From contig CM038467.1 of assembly GCA_021464415.1 (NCBI GenBank), positions 24,522,011 to 24,586,010 on the forward strand: a stretch of DNA of 64,000 bases. The letters are read 5' to 3'. This DNA comes from Lonicera japonica. Its lineage: Eukaryota > Streptophyta > Magnoliopsida > Dipsacales > Caprifoliaceae. Every line of letters begins with the position of its first letter. The stretch's first letter is position 1. The translations under genes were made by a program, and so were the position numbers. Of this stretch, positions 12,001 through 22,199 are shown piece by piece. Under the pieces are notes generated by a model, which searched no databases, was not told where the DNA came from, and was given only the letters and a program-made list of their open reading frames with translations.

Positions 12001-14523
12001 CATATACCCCTTTTTGTGACAACAATAAGGATATGGATGGCTACCGATTTTGGAGACAAGTATATATGCTTTTATCTTTTTTTTCTGCTTCTATTTTTTG
12101 TTTTTGTTTTTGCATCTCCATGTGTACATAATTTTCTCCTTCTCATAGAATCCAAAAACTACTTTCTAGTTCCCCAAGAAGATTTTATTTTCCATGTAAA
12201 ACATTTCCAAGGAATTCAAAATATTTCCATGCAACAAATCATGCTCACTCTATTGGTGTGTTTGACAACCCCTCTTTTCCATGGACAATACTCAAGATTT
12301 CATGTTTTCCATTTGTAGTGGTGTTTGATGGCATAATTTTCCATGGAATTAATTTCCACGATACAACTAGATTTAGCCTAATTTTCTCCTTTTCCATGTA
12401 ATTCTAAAACCATCTCCACCCAAAGTTTTTATTTTCCATGTCAAATAATTCCATGGAGTTAAATTCTTTCGCATGTAATTTACCGGACATACCCTAAAAA
12501 GCACATCGCCTCTCTAGGCTTGTTGGATTTCCATGCGAGTGGGTGATTTCATTTCCATGTGCCGTTTTTTGCCGGAACTGAACTCCTTAAACTTCTTTTG
12601 TACAGGGATTTTGGAAGGACCATTTACGAGGAAGACCATATCATATCAGGCAAGATCATAATTTATGCAAATGTATTCATAATCTTGAATTCTTGTGAGA
12701 TAGCTGCTAGACTGACATGTGGCACACACCACTTGCAGTGCTTTGTATGTTGTTGATTTGGTCAAATTCCGAGAAACTGCTGCTGGTGACAATTTGAGAG
12801 TATTCTATGAAACCCTAAGCAAAGATCCAAACAGTCTTTCTAATCTGGACCAGGCAAGTTATCATTTTCCACCACCTTAGTTTTAGTTCCGTACTTTCTG
12901 CTTACTTTCATCTTAATTTTTTGTTGCCCTATTGATACGTTATATATATATCAAGAGAAATGTTTATTTTCAAATGAGTCTCATAATATTTTACTTGGAG
13001 TGATTTGGCTTCGAGCAAGACCAAACAATACATATCTACGAAGGTAAAAGATTGGAAGGAAATAGTACCCCTTCAGTCTCTGATTACGAGTCCTACTTTC
13101 CTTTTTAGGATGTTTGAAATTAAGAATTTAAGAATCCCATTTCGTTTTCGGGACATAATCAATAATCCAAATCTTGCACTGAAAAATAAGGTGGTCCTTG
13201 ACCATCGATTAGGTTGAAATTAGCGTTTCTTAAAAAGTACCATAAGTCAAAGTGGGACACTTAATTTGAGACTAAGGGAGTATATATGACTCTCGGAGAG
13301 TTTTGAGAGGGAGGGTACCAAAACCAAGTTTATTCGGTGTATTTCACATGCATTTTGGTCTTCTAGTTGAACAATTAATGCATCCTATGTTCACATGAAA
13401 CTGAATTCATTATGTTATCTAAAAGATTGGTGTTGGCTGTAGTTGAAGGTTACACACATTTCCAGTTACGTGCTGGTTGTTTTTTTAACTCACGAGGGAA
13501 ACAAAACAAATTTGAATATAGAAAATATGATTACATATGGGAATTGTTTGGTCAATTTTTTTGATCTTAGTTAGGTAATGTACTTGCGTATGGTGTGATA
13601 ATGTTTTCTATTTTCCCTCGTAAAAGTTATTGAACTCACTTAATATTAAGGCTACATCTAAATTTGAATGTGCACTTTCTTTTGTTCTATATATTCATAC
13701 AAATATACAATAATATCTCTGAAAGACTACCCATTTGTATTTCAGGATCTACCAAACTATGCCCAGCACACAGTACCCATATTTTCACTTCCACAAGAAT
13801 GGCTGTGGTGTGAGTCGTGGTGCGGTAACTCCACTAAATCCAGGGCTAAAACCATTGATCTCTGCAATAATCCCATGACCAAGGAACCTAAGCTCCAGGT
13901 GAAATAATAGACTAATAGTAATTTGTGATTTTCTTGCTTTATTTTGCCCATCAGTTATACTTTTGCCGTTGTTAGCGGATGGGAAAAGATTGGGTTTGGA
14001 CCCATGCTTATAGTAAACAGGACAAGTTCGTGATTTTTCAAAGTAAATGGTATCAGTTTGGGTTTTCAAAGTAAACCCGCTTTCGCGGAGGTTGGGGTTG
14101 GCCATATTTTAGGCAGTTTGGGTTCAGGTTTGGCCAACCCTGCCCCAAAATAGTATCATTTGACATCCCTGATCGGTGGTGCCATTTTAGTGTCTATTCG
14201 TTGTGCATGGGAAGTTTGTGTCATGGATAAAAATGGTTCCATGCTACTCATTTTTAAAGCATATTTAATGGATCGGTATATTATTGATGTGAACTGTTAA
14301 AAATTAACCAAACTCGGTTAAAGTATAACCGCTGTACCGCTATTAATTTCACTTTTTTAGTTATTAATTACTATTTTTTGAAAAATAAAATTAATTATGC
14401 CAGGGTGCGAAAAGAATAGTTGCAGAGTGGCCGGATCTAGACTTGGAAGCGAGACACTTCACTTCAAAAATCTTGGGAGAAGATGTTGATCCAGTAGAGC
14501 AGGCGGTACCCTCCAGTTCATGA
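1..14523 (+). CDS. UGGT: UDP-glucose:glycoprotein glucosyltransferase, 3' part, two frameshifts
   Basis: UGGT acts in the ER lumen. It adds glucose back to the N-glycans of misfolded glycoproteins so that calreticulin/calnexin rebind them. The start lies left of the window. Exons placed by homology and splice sites: <1-147, 4077-4145, 4547-4632, 4780-4942, 5057-5191, 5636-5741, 5830-5924, 6662-6774, 6885-7095, 7218-7286, 7684-7835, 8113-8214, 8360-8508, 8828-8884, 8967-9097, 9209-9297, 10004-10356, 10742-10828, 10929-10993, 11397-11499, 11634-11792, 11919-12059, 12606-12649, 12739-12853, 13746-13898, 14404-14523. They encode about 1070 residues of a family usually near 1600. Recognised blocks include [41 protein letters not shown] and the GT24 domain from [17 protein letters not shown], with the DxD-type metal site VDADQ. 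An extra base near 8421 shifts the frame, and a TGA at 14521 precedes a shifted tail ending KAEL. The identity is certain. Whether the gene works is not. Confidence 0.95.
281..3956 (-). mobile_element. LINE (L1-type) with ORF1 and 3' end but no ORF2
   Basis: The element lies in the 3.9-kb UGGT intron 148-4076, on the opposite strand to the gene. Its 3' end is the T run at 281-290 (a poly-A tail on the minus strand). Its 5' end is a CT/GA-rich leader ending near 3956. Both sides carry ATCAATCTT (272-280 and 3957-3965), a short likely target-site duplication. Inside there is a long ORF1 and about 400 bp of 3' sequence. There is no endonuclease, reverse transcriptase or RNase H, so most of a normal L1-type LINE is missing although both termini are present. 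Confidence 0.8.
686..3891 (-). pseudogene. LINE ORF1 protein, DUF4283 and CCHC zinc knuckle
   Basis: This reads on the minus strand. A first part of 97 codons starts at ATG 3891 ([13 protein letters not shown]) and stops near 3598. The main part runs in another frame from about 3630 to 686, more than 970 codons without a stop. One indel near 3625 would join them. The main part holds a DUF4283-like region around residues 290-440 and a zinc knuckle [14 protein letters not shown] (CX2CX4HX4C) near residue 470. A Ser/Thr/Asn/Gln-rich stretch and a basic segment ([10 protein letters not shown]) follow. Such proteins are the RNA-binding ORF1 of plant L1 LINEs. The frame is unusually long and open for a copy that lacks its polymerase. 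Confidence 0.82.
6209..6394 (+). mobile_element. tRNA-derived SINE
   Basis: The element sits in the UGGT intron 5925-6661. Its head holds a box A-like TGGCCTAATTGG and a box B-like GGTTTGAGTCTC at RNA polymerase III spacing, and it ends in an A-rich tail. It is flanked by a perfect 13-bp duplication TACCTATAAATAA (6196-6208 and 6395-6407). No protein is encoded. Confidence 0.8.
6554..6589 (+). repeat. Duplicated splice acceptor and exon start
   Basis: This 36-bp stretch repeats 6656-6691, the true acceptor and first codons ([10 protein letters not shown]) of the UGGT exon 6662-6774, with two mismatches and an offset of 102 bp. It keeps the TTACAG acceptor. If used, it would bring in an in-frame TGA at 6647-6649. 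Confidence 0.75.
8303..8346. repeat. TTC and TTG microsatellites
   Basis: A (TTC)n run is followed by a (TTG)n run, just before the acceptor of the UGGT exon 8360-8508. Confidence 0.9.
8360..8508 (+). pseudogene. UGGT: UGGT exon with a one-base frameshift
   Basis: The exon reads [21 protein letters not shown] in frame from 8360, then meets an in-frame TAA before its end. Removing one A at 8421-8422 restores the family sequence [19 protein letters not shown] and leads into NPM, which joins the next exon [14 protein letters not shown]. The intron after 8508 then starts with GC (ATG|GCGAGT). The extra base could be a real mutation or an assembly error. The shift is seen directly; the cause is unknown. 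Confidence 0.85.
9606..9917. mobile_element. Stowaway-like MITE
   Basis: This is in UGGT intron 9298-10003. The left end is CTCCCTATCTCTAATT and the right end, read inverted, is CTCTCTCCATCCCAAATT. Both are flanked by TA. A further terminal-like piece (GGGACCGGAGGGAGT, about 9579-9593) lies just outside, so the insertion may be nested. The internal motif GGTTGAAATTAG is shared with copies at about 13.2 and 58.3 kb. Confidence 0.6.
10401..10650. mobile_element. Foldback MITE, family 1
   Basis: Most of UGGT intron 10357-10741 can fold back on itself. The left arm starts AAAAAAGTTGGAAAATGA and the right arm ends TCATTTTCCAACTTTTT. The arms also match further in (GAGTGATTTGGTGAGATGTTCT against AGAACATCCCACAAAATCAC). 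Related copies lie at 19779-20022, 29474-29722 and 36521-36722. Confidence 0.7.
10929..14523 (+). other. GT24 catalytic domain of UGGT
   Basis: Eight exons encode the C-terminal glucosyltransferase domain. They contain [50 protein letters not shown], the metal/UDP-glucose site FVDADQ (exon 11919-12059), [30 protein letters not shown], and [11 protein letters not shown]. The reading frame is open from 10929 to the TGA at 14521. This is the most conserved part of the family and shows no lesion here before the tail. Two introns in it (after 12649 and after 12853) begin with GC instead of GT. Confidence 0.93.
13068..13280. mobile_element. Stowaway-like MITE
   Basis: This is in UGGT intron 12854-13745. 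The ends are CCCCTTCAGTCTCTGATTA and, inverted, CTCCCTTAGTCTCAAATTA. TA flanks both sides (13066-13067 and 13281-13282). The core resembles the element at 9606-9917. Confidence 0.7.
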
Positions 14524-14584
14524 ATCCACAATCAGCAACCGTCCATCGGAAGAAGACAGTGGGGAATCAAAGGCAGAGTTGTGA
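14521..14584 (+). pseudogene. UGGT: Out-of-frame UGGT C-terminal tail with KAEL signal
   Basis: The main frame stops at TGA 14521-14523, right after VPSSS. Starting one base later, at 14522, the sequence reads 20 codons beginning [12 protein letters not shown] and ending ESKAEL, then TGA at 14582-14584. Plant UGGTs end in an acidic, serine-rich tail with a KAEL/HDEL-like ER-retention signal. The tail is therefore intact but out of frame by one base. Confidence 0.8.
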
Positions 14585-15327
14585 GATACTATCCCTGCAC
14601 ACGTGAACACGGCAACAGGCGGTTCTGATTATTTCGACTGTAGTTGATGGAGAAAAGGTTCATTGTTCCATCCGTGTGCTTTTAACGAGGCTTGTCTTGT
14701 CGATATTTTTCTTTATCTTCGGGGCAATTTAGGCTATACGACCAGAAAGCTAGAAAATGATCCATGAACTAGGTTAGTCCGAGAGAGAGTTAGAAGGGAA
14801 TTAGGTTATGTGATACATTAGATCTTCTATATAATTCAATTTTGGTATAATTACATTGCTGAAATGATTAAAATTTTACGATAAATTTGGGATAATTCAT
14901 TGTCTAGACTTTTGACGCGGATGGGTAATTTTACGTACGAATCATTGGCAGGGTAATATTATTGTTGGCCAGAAGAAATGAAAATAATGCATTGAACGGT
15001 TGTAACTTATGTTTCAAGGATTGTGCATTACTTTTGTAGGCAATAGTAGGGAGAATTTTCGCCTGTTGCAAAGTCTAAAGAATTTTCTTGAATATAATAC
15101 TTGAAAAACAAAAGCTCCTATATAATCAGTTCTCTAATATCAAAGCTTGTTCTCATTCTGGATTTAGTTATATGAAAGTGAAAGTAAAATTTTGATACAA
15201 AACGATAATTTTACGATACACTTTTTCTGGACAATATAATTCTTTTTGTACTACTATGAATATATATATATATTTACATATAAGCATCACAATATGAATG
15301 GATCAATGGAGTTGTTTTAACAACCAT
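14585..15327. other. Region downstream of UGGT, no gene seen
   Basis: This covers the likely UGGT 3' UTR and AT-rich intergenic DNA. It shows no coding pattern, and I recognise no repeat in it. Confidence 0.6.
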
Positions 15328-15339
15328 GAATGCGCGTAC

Positions 15340-15743
15340 TTTTTTTTTTTTATCCAAAATGGGCGCAAATGCTTGAACTATCTTCTATTATCATAAACAA
15401 GAGTATTTACAAACATTACCAGGGGGATCCACGAACCATACTGGTCCCTCTGTGGTGCAAACAGAATGCTCCAAGGCTGCGAATATTTTTATGGAGGCGC
15501 TTACAATCCATAATTAAAGAAAGGGAAGGGTGGCAGTTATCAGGAAAACTATGTATAAAATTAACTGTCTGCGAAGAATCTGTTTCAATAAGAACTCTAG
15601 TTAAACCTTTCTCATATATAGCTTTCATACCCACATTTAAAGCCATTAGCTCGGCTTGAAGAGGAGTGTCAACATCTGCCCCACACCAACCAGCAAAACC
15701 GCATACCCAATTGCCAGTTTCATCCCAAAGAATGCTCCCGTAC
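15340..15743 (-). mobile_element. 5'-truncated LINE fragment with RNase H domain
   Basis: On the minus strand an open stretch reads GSILWDETGNWVCGFAGW, then PLQAELMALNVGMKAIYEKG and VLIETDSSQTVNFIH. This is the RNase H domain at the end of plant L1-type ORF2, with the E of AEL and the D of TDS kept. The poly-A end is the T run from 15340. The flanks GAATGCGCGTAC (15328-15339) and GAATGCGTGTAC (15744-15755) form a 12-bp target duplication with one mismatch. Confidence 0.85.
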
Positions 15744-16137
15744 GAATGCGTGTACTGAATCTAAATTTTTCTGTTATAAAAACAGGAAGTATGTTAACGA
15801 GTTACAGGGTTGCGGAAAAAAATAAAGTAAAATGTGAACAAAGAAATATCAAACAATTTAAGGGGTTGATTTGAAGGGTCCACCACTCTGTATCTTTGTG
15901 ATAATTAATTATAGAATAACTAAATATGTAGGTGGGTCCTAATTAATTGCAGTTGCATTTGAAGAAGGAAATTGTTTGGGAGTATTTTAATTTCAAAAGT
16001 GGTTCCACCAAATTCATCATTCAACTTCCACCTGCTTCAGGGCCATCTCCCATTCCTTTTTTTTTCTTGGGTAAACAAAGGCCTACCTCCATTTGCCCAC
16101 ATGCACAGTTTTTCGAGAAAAAGAATGAATAATGTTA

Positions 16138-16447
16138 GGCTCTGTTTGATAGTAACATGAAAAATAAAAATAAAAATAACTAATTTAGGTGAGAAGATGG
16201 AAAATAAGTTGAGGGATGTGGTGAGATTAACTCTTGCTTTTTGCATTTTTTCATGACAAAATTTTCTTTGAGTGATGGTGGAGAAAATTTTTTCACAAAA
16301 TATTAAAGGAGGATGGAGGACATATACTCACAAAAATGAGTATGAGATGGAGAAGATCTCACCATATGTCTCAACTTATTTTCCATCTTCTTCATTCCAA
16401 ATTAGTTATTTTTATTTTCATTTTTCATGTTACTATCAAACGGAGTC
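16138..16447. mobile_element. Tourist-like (PIF/Harbinger) foldback MITE
   Basis: The long terminal inverted repeat starts GGCTCTGTTTGATAGTAACA on the left and GACTCCGTTTGATAGTAACA on the right (inverted). It continues for about 75 bp. TTA flanks both ends (16135-16137 and 16448-16450), the target duplication typical of PIF/Harbinger. It has no ORF. Confidence 0.85.
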
Positions 16448-17228
16448 TTAATGTCTAAACTTTGTGCACTTTTGGTTATCTTTTGCACAATTAAACCATA
16501 CTCTTGTATCACATGGTATAACTTTTTCAGTGTTTAATATAAGATTCTGTGAGTATTTATACTGCACCAAGTTTTAATCTTCGCTCTCCCTCCTCTTTCT
16601 TAAACTACTTAAATCTATTAAAAAAAAGTTCGGCAAAGATCAACCGTAGTCTATTATCAAAAACAGTGTTCAGTTCATTTCATCGAAAACCACTTCCCCT
16701 TTTCATCTTTCCTCCGCCGTAACTAATATTTTCCTATCAATAAATAGTCTTTATGGAATTTAACAGAGTAATATTATGCCATACATATAAAAGAGTTACA
16801 TAAAAAGTTAGAAATGTAATGTTTTTGACCAACCAAGAATTCGGACATATTTGTAAATAACTATTTAATTATTGTCTGATTGTTGACATATAATTTTGTG
16901 TACTGAAAAATTTGGGATGCCCTTTAGAATAAAAGTAGTTCAATTTTGGACGTCGAGAAAAGCATTTTTAATTTTAAAGATAGAAAAGTATTCTAGCGTA
17001 CTAATAGGAAAAAGTCGAAAAAAGGAAAGAAGTTAGAATTCCCAAGACTAGTGGGGTCAATCAATTTGTCAGATGGGGGTCCAACGGCATGGTCAATTTC
17101 AAACAAAATGTGGTCCACCTCGCCCATCCAATTTCCACAGCCTTAACTCCCTTGTTTTTGTTTACAACAATAACGATACTTGGGGAAAATACATTAAACC
17201 CCTTATGGGTTGTGAAGTTAATTAGTGG

Positions 17229-17995
17229 CAGAGCCGGCCGGCCAGAGGGGAGGCAACCTAGGCAAATGCCTAGGGCCTCACTTTGAAAGAGGGTACCAAA
17301 AAAAATTATAATTAAAAGTTGAGGGGGAAAGGATCTGTGAAGAAGAAGAAGAGGGCACCAAAAAAAATTATAATTTAAGGTTGAGGGAAAAGGATTTGTG
17401 AAGAAGAAGAAGAAAGAAGAAGAAATTGCTTTGTGTGCTGTGCAACTGAAAGTCTGAGAGCAATTTATTTTAATTGAAGAAGAAGAAGAAGAAGAAATTA
17501 ATTTTAATTGCAATACACAAAGAAGAAATTGCAGAAGAAGAAGAAGACGAAATTATTCTGTGCTATGCAACTGAGAGTTTGAGAGCAATTTATTTTAATT
17601 GCAGTACACAACCAATTTCCTTTTTTGGCCTCTTTTGACCACCCTTATCTTTTGTGTCATTTTAAAAACGAGGGTTATTGAGGAAAATTACAAGCCTAAT
17701 ACACCTAAACCCTTGTGACATTAAATAATAACCTAAACCCCTTGTACCTTAAGACAACCAAATGATAACATGAATTATTATTATTTCCTCTTTCCTTTAT
17801 GATGCATAAATACAACAGGAGGGAAGCCGACCGGATGGAACAAATTAATGTAAACCTAACAAAAATTCAAATATAAATTTCTAAAATGTTTTTCGAAAAA
17901 AAGGATTTGAAGAGTCAACATATGGGGCAGCATTTTCGTCCAAAATGTTTTTCGTATGGAAAAGATTTGAAGAGTCAAAATCCCTGAGCCGGCCC
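17229..17995. mobile_element. Possible hAT-like non-autonomous element
   Basis: The left edge reads CAGAGCCGGCCGGCC, followed by AGGCAACCTAGGCAAATGCC. The right edge reads GAGCCGGCCCTT. The termini are similar when inverted, but the 8-bp flanks do not match. Inside, a block with GAGGGNACCAAAAAAAATTATAATT and AAGGATNTGTGAAGAAGAAGA is tandemly repeated, with GAA-rich microsatellites to about 17550. The CCTAGGC...GCCTAGGGCC head recurs at about 57.49 kb. Confidence 0.4.
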
Positions 17996-19778
17996 TTTTC
18001 ATGCGAGACCTAATTTTGTGGCTTTAATTATATTTTGTTAAATCTTATGCCTTTAAATTGATATGATTAGAAATTGTTAGATTTTCATAAAAAGAAACTC
18101 ACGTGACATTAAATAATTGAGTAAAGAAATGATAAAAAATATTTATTCATAAAAATAAATATGAAATATACGATGCGTAGTTTTGTTTTATTTATTTATT
18201 AGCATATCTCTATTATATTACCCAGAAAGTAGTGGAAGCATTATGACACTAAAGTTTTGGTTTTAGAAAAAATATGTTAAATAAAAAATAAAACCCTTTA
18301 ACTATTGCGCAGATACTATATTATGTTTTACTTCTTTTTTTCAATTTTAAATCATATTTATATGTCATCAAAAAATCGTTAATAATACATATGTCCATTG
18401 CTATATACATAACTTATCCTTAAACATGCTAACATGGCACACAACTTATTTCCTGCATTTTACGTAGTTGTTGCTACACTAGTGCGATCCTATTACTTTT
18501 TATTTTCATTTGTTGTTTTTTATTATGAATATATGGGTAGACATGTGGTTAGTGGAGGAATTATATATCTGAACCACCATTCAATAAATATTGCTTTTTT
18601 ATATATATATAGATGATATATGTATAAATCCAGTATTCAATTTTAAAAATAAGGAAATTAAGTTGAAGTTGCCAAAATTCAAACTTTATTAAGGCGGGTT
18701 TTGGTTACTCATATACGTATCAACTCAGTATTTAATTTTAAAAATAAGAAAATAAATATATGCTTCTTTTTATATAGATAATATATGTATTAACTTATCC
18801 ATTTTTTTTTATTTAAGAAAATTTTCCCTTTTGTTAATCATAGCTAATTGAAGTGAAGAAAGTTATCTTCTCCAAATTCCAATTTTATTTTTATTTTTTT
18901 AACCAAAAATACCAACATTTGAGCTTTAGTGATGAAAAGAAGGTAGAAATAATGCCAACATTTGAGCTTTACTTATGGAAGGCCCACAAGAAGGTGATGA
19001 ATGGGACAATTAATATTACATTATCAAACAAATCAGTCAAGTTCAAGTGTTGTATTATGTGTGTGAATCCCGTGTCTGATTTCCCTTTTTCTATTTTCTA
19101 TTTTTTTTATTTTTAATATTAAGAATTTTTTGCAACATTTTTTTTTAAATACGGTTCTATTGTCAAAGCAAAAATAACTATCGGTAAAGTTAATATTCAA
19201 TTGCAAAAATTTGTAAGTATAATTGTTTATAGTTAATAATTTTACAATCTAACAACAGTGTAATCGCTTTGATAATACGTAAAACTTAATGAAATAATTT
19301 AAAGTTTGAGAATTTTTGCAACCATAACTTATTCCATAACCTTATAGCTATAGTTCATAAAAAATGTATGGCATTTCATCTTTTTATCACATTTTGTGAC
19401 TTACTTTTAAGAGTGCTTTATTTTTTTGGCGTAAGAATAGTCAAATTCTTTCACAATTAATATTATGCATAAGTGTTCTCAAACATTAGTGTAATTTAAA
19501 TATTTAATTAAGGGACAGTTGTTAGGGGAAGACGACTTCTTATTGTGTAACTCAAATTTAATTTTTAGCTTAATAAAAATTTCACGGGATTAAAGTTTAT
19601 TTTAAAAAAATCAATGTAATTCAAAAGCAACATTGCAGTGCATAATAAATTCATAGTGGAATCATGAAAAATAGAAAGGAAGTGGTCCTCGTGTGAATCC
19701 ACCTGAGATATGGTAGAAAATATGAAAAATCTGGAAAACAAAATGTAATTTCCTCTCCATCTTTTCTTACTTTTTATG

Positions 19779-20022
19779 AAAAAGTTGAAAAATGACTACA
19801 AATTGTTTTACTAATTTTTATAAAAAAAAATTATAAAAGAAATTAGTGATTTGATGAAATATTCTCCATCTTGTCTTTACTTTGTATGAATTTTTTTTAC
19901 ACACCGCCCAATGAATTTTATTATATGAAAAATACACAAACAAAATATTTTAACAAATCACTCATCTCTTTCTAATTTCTCATAAAAAACAGTAGTATTT
20001 TCAATCATTTTCTTAATTCTTA
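19779..20022. mobile_element. Foldback MITE, family 1
   Basis: The left arm starts AAAAGTTGAAAAATGA and the right arm ends TCAATCATTTTCTTAATTCT. It also shares the internal AATCACTCATCTCTTTCT. It is homologous in position to the copy at 29474-29722 in the next tandem unit. Confidence 0.6.
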
Positions 20023-20256
20023 GCATTACTTTTCACCATAAAGTTAGGAAATGCATGAAAGACAACGAAATTTAATGAAAATTGGAAAATGAGTGATTTG
20101 TGAATTGTCTCATTAACCTTTTCTAATTTTTCATGGAATCTAACAATTGAGTGATAAGCAAGAAAATATATATTTCCAGGAAAAAAAAGGAGAAAATTAT
20201 AGTGTGACCTCTATTAATAATAGGCTACCAACAGAGCAATTATTGGTAAAATATAG

Positions 20257-21815
20257 TGTTGACCTAAGCTCTTAATCTTATTTTGATAATAACAATAAAT
20301 CAATCATGTGTAATTTAACATGTTTCTTGATATAAGTATAGAGTTCATTTACTTGGAAAATTCAAGAAAAACATGACAATGATCAATCTTTCACTATTCG
20401 ATCATTGGACAAGACAAGGAATATCAAATCTCTCAATGAAAATCTTGAAACACAAAGAATCAAAAGACTATATGAAAAGCTTCTAAGAAAAAGTTTCAAG
20501 TGAAGATCAATTCGAAGAAACAAATCAAAACATTCGAAAACTCGTTAATTCAGTAATTGAGTGAGTGCTTAAGATTTATGTAAAGTTATATTATTGATCA
20601 AATCCCTATCGCTCAAACGTATTCATGCATCTTTTAAAGATTGATTCAACCAAGCTTGAAATTAAATTTATTTGAAAAACATTATTTTACAAAGACCGAG
20701 TTTCAAAATAAATTCATATTAATTTTAAATAATCATATTTTAAGCTCTAATAAAAATAGGCATCTTAGAAACATATATTTAAGGTTCACAAATCATTAAA
20801 ATTGTATTTGGAACTAAATTGTTAAATTGTAAAAATGTTTTTATTTCACATTTAAAATTCCCTCAATTTTCGCACAGTTTTGATCTAACGGCAAGATGGA
20901 GGCCTTCCCGAACTCCGATCATTTTGAAATTTTTACAGTAGTTAGACAACATCTTGTGTCATGTTTGACTAAAATTTGAGCATGATCCAACAGTCCAATT
21001 GAGAGAAATTATCAAAACGAATTTAAATTTTTTTGTCAAAACTAGCTGTTGAAAAGTTTGAAAATATATACATTTGACCCAAAACCTTTCTTAATCATCC
21101 CCAACGGCCATATGGTTTTTGAAAGCTATATATATGAGGTCTTAAACATGTTATAACACACTTGAATCATTCTACAAGCTTATTTTACATATATACAAAG
21201 TTATTCAAGTATTCAATTCATTTTATTGATCATATTCTTCATTTTTGAGCTATATATTTTGATCAATCTTGATAACTCTAGTGTGAGCTTCATTTGTAAT
21301 CTTCAAATACACTTGAAAGTTATTGTGTTGGTGTGTATTACCACAAACAAATTCATTCTTCATTTAAAAAGAGAGTTTGTCTTTTTGTAGAGCAAGAGAG
21401 CATATCTTGTGAGAAGTGTAGTGGGTATAACTACATTTTGAGTGTTGTGTGCATAGCAACATTTGTATTGATGTTTGATCTTCACCCGAAGAAGATTGAA
21501 TAGTGAAAATTCTCGGAAAACTAACCGAGCGCGGACGTATAGTTTAGGAAACCAAACCGTAAGGACAAAAAGTCTCAAGCTTCAAATTGATTTAATCTCT
21601 CTAAACTCAAGCTCTCTTTTTATTGCTATATTATTGCTTGTATTTTGAGATTTCTTATTTGCTTGTCTTGAGATTGATTACTTGAAATTTATTATTTCCT
21701 TGATATTGTTGCTTAGCTAAGTTGCTTAAATATTTTAAAAACGTTTTAATTCCGCATTAAGTTTTTTAAAACCCTATTCACCTCCCCACCCTCTAGGGTT
21801 GTTTTCCGACCAATA
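20257..21815. mobile_element. Solo LTR, probably Copia (SIRE/Maximus-like)
   Basis: The element starts TGTTGACCTAAGCTCTTAAT and ends GTTTTCCGACCAATA (1559 bp). It is flanked by TATAG on both sides (20252-20256 and 21816-21820). The terminal CA appears mutated to TA. No internal region, primer-binding site or second LTR is seen. The matching place in the next tandem unit (about 29960-29975) has no insertion. The long LTR and its end sequence resemble plant Copia elements of the SIRE group from memory; the lineage is an inference. Confidence 0.75.
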
Positions 21816-22199
21816 TATAGTATTGCTTTAAAAAGTTATGCCATATACTTTTAAAATTGTATAAACAATAAGTATATTTGTTTTAACAATAATACTACCT
21901 AATAATATTGTGGGGCCGTTTCTACACCAACATGCCAAGTCTTATTTTTTTTCTTTTTTAAATTTCATTTCATCAGTTATGTCTCCTCAATTATTTGTAC
22001 TAAAGATTTTTGATGTCTGTTAATAATGTTAACTAACTTCACTTTATATGAAAAAAAAACACAAAAAAAAACCCTTTAAAGTAGTTATTAACATTAATCA
22101 AAGTGGGACAGATGATAGAAATATATTTTTGCAAAGATGCAAAAGTAAAAAAATACTTTCATTAGAAGTACATTAGTATTTCCTTACTTTTTTTTTGTT

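Noticed and set aside
18853..19116. Open frame of 87 codons in the tandem block
   Set aside because: The aligned stretches at 27213-27490 and 28545-28612 do not keep the frame, and the composition is Phe/Tyr/Lys-rich as expected from AT-rich DNA.
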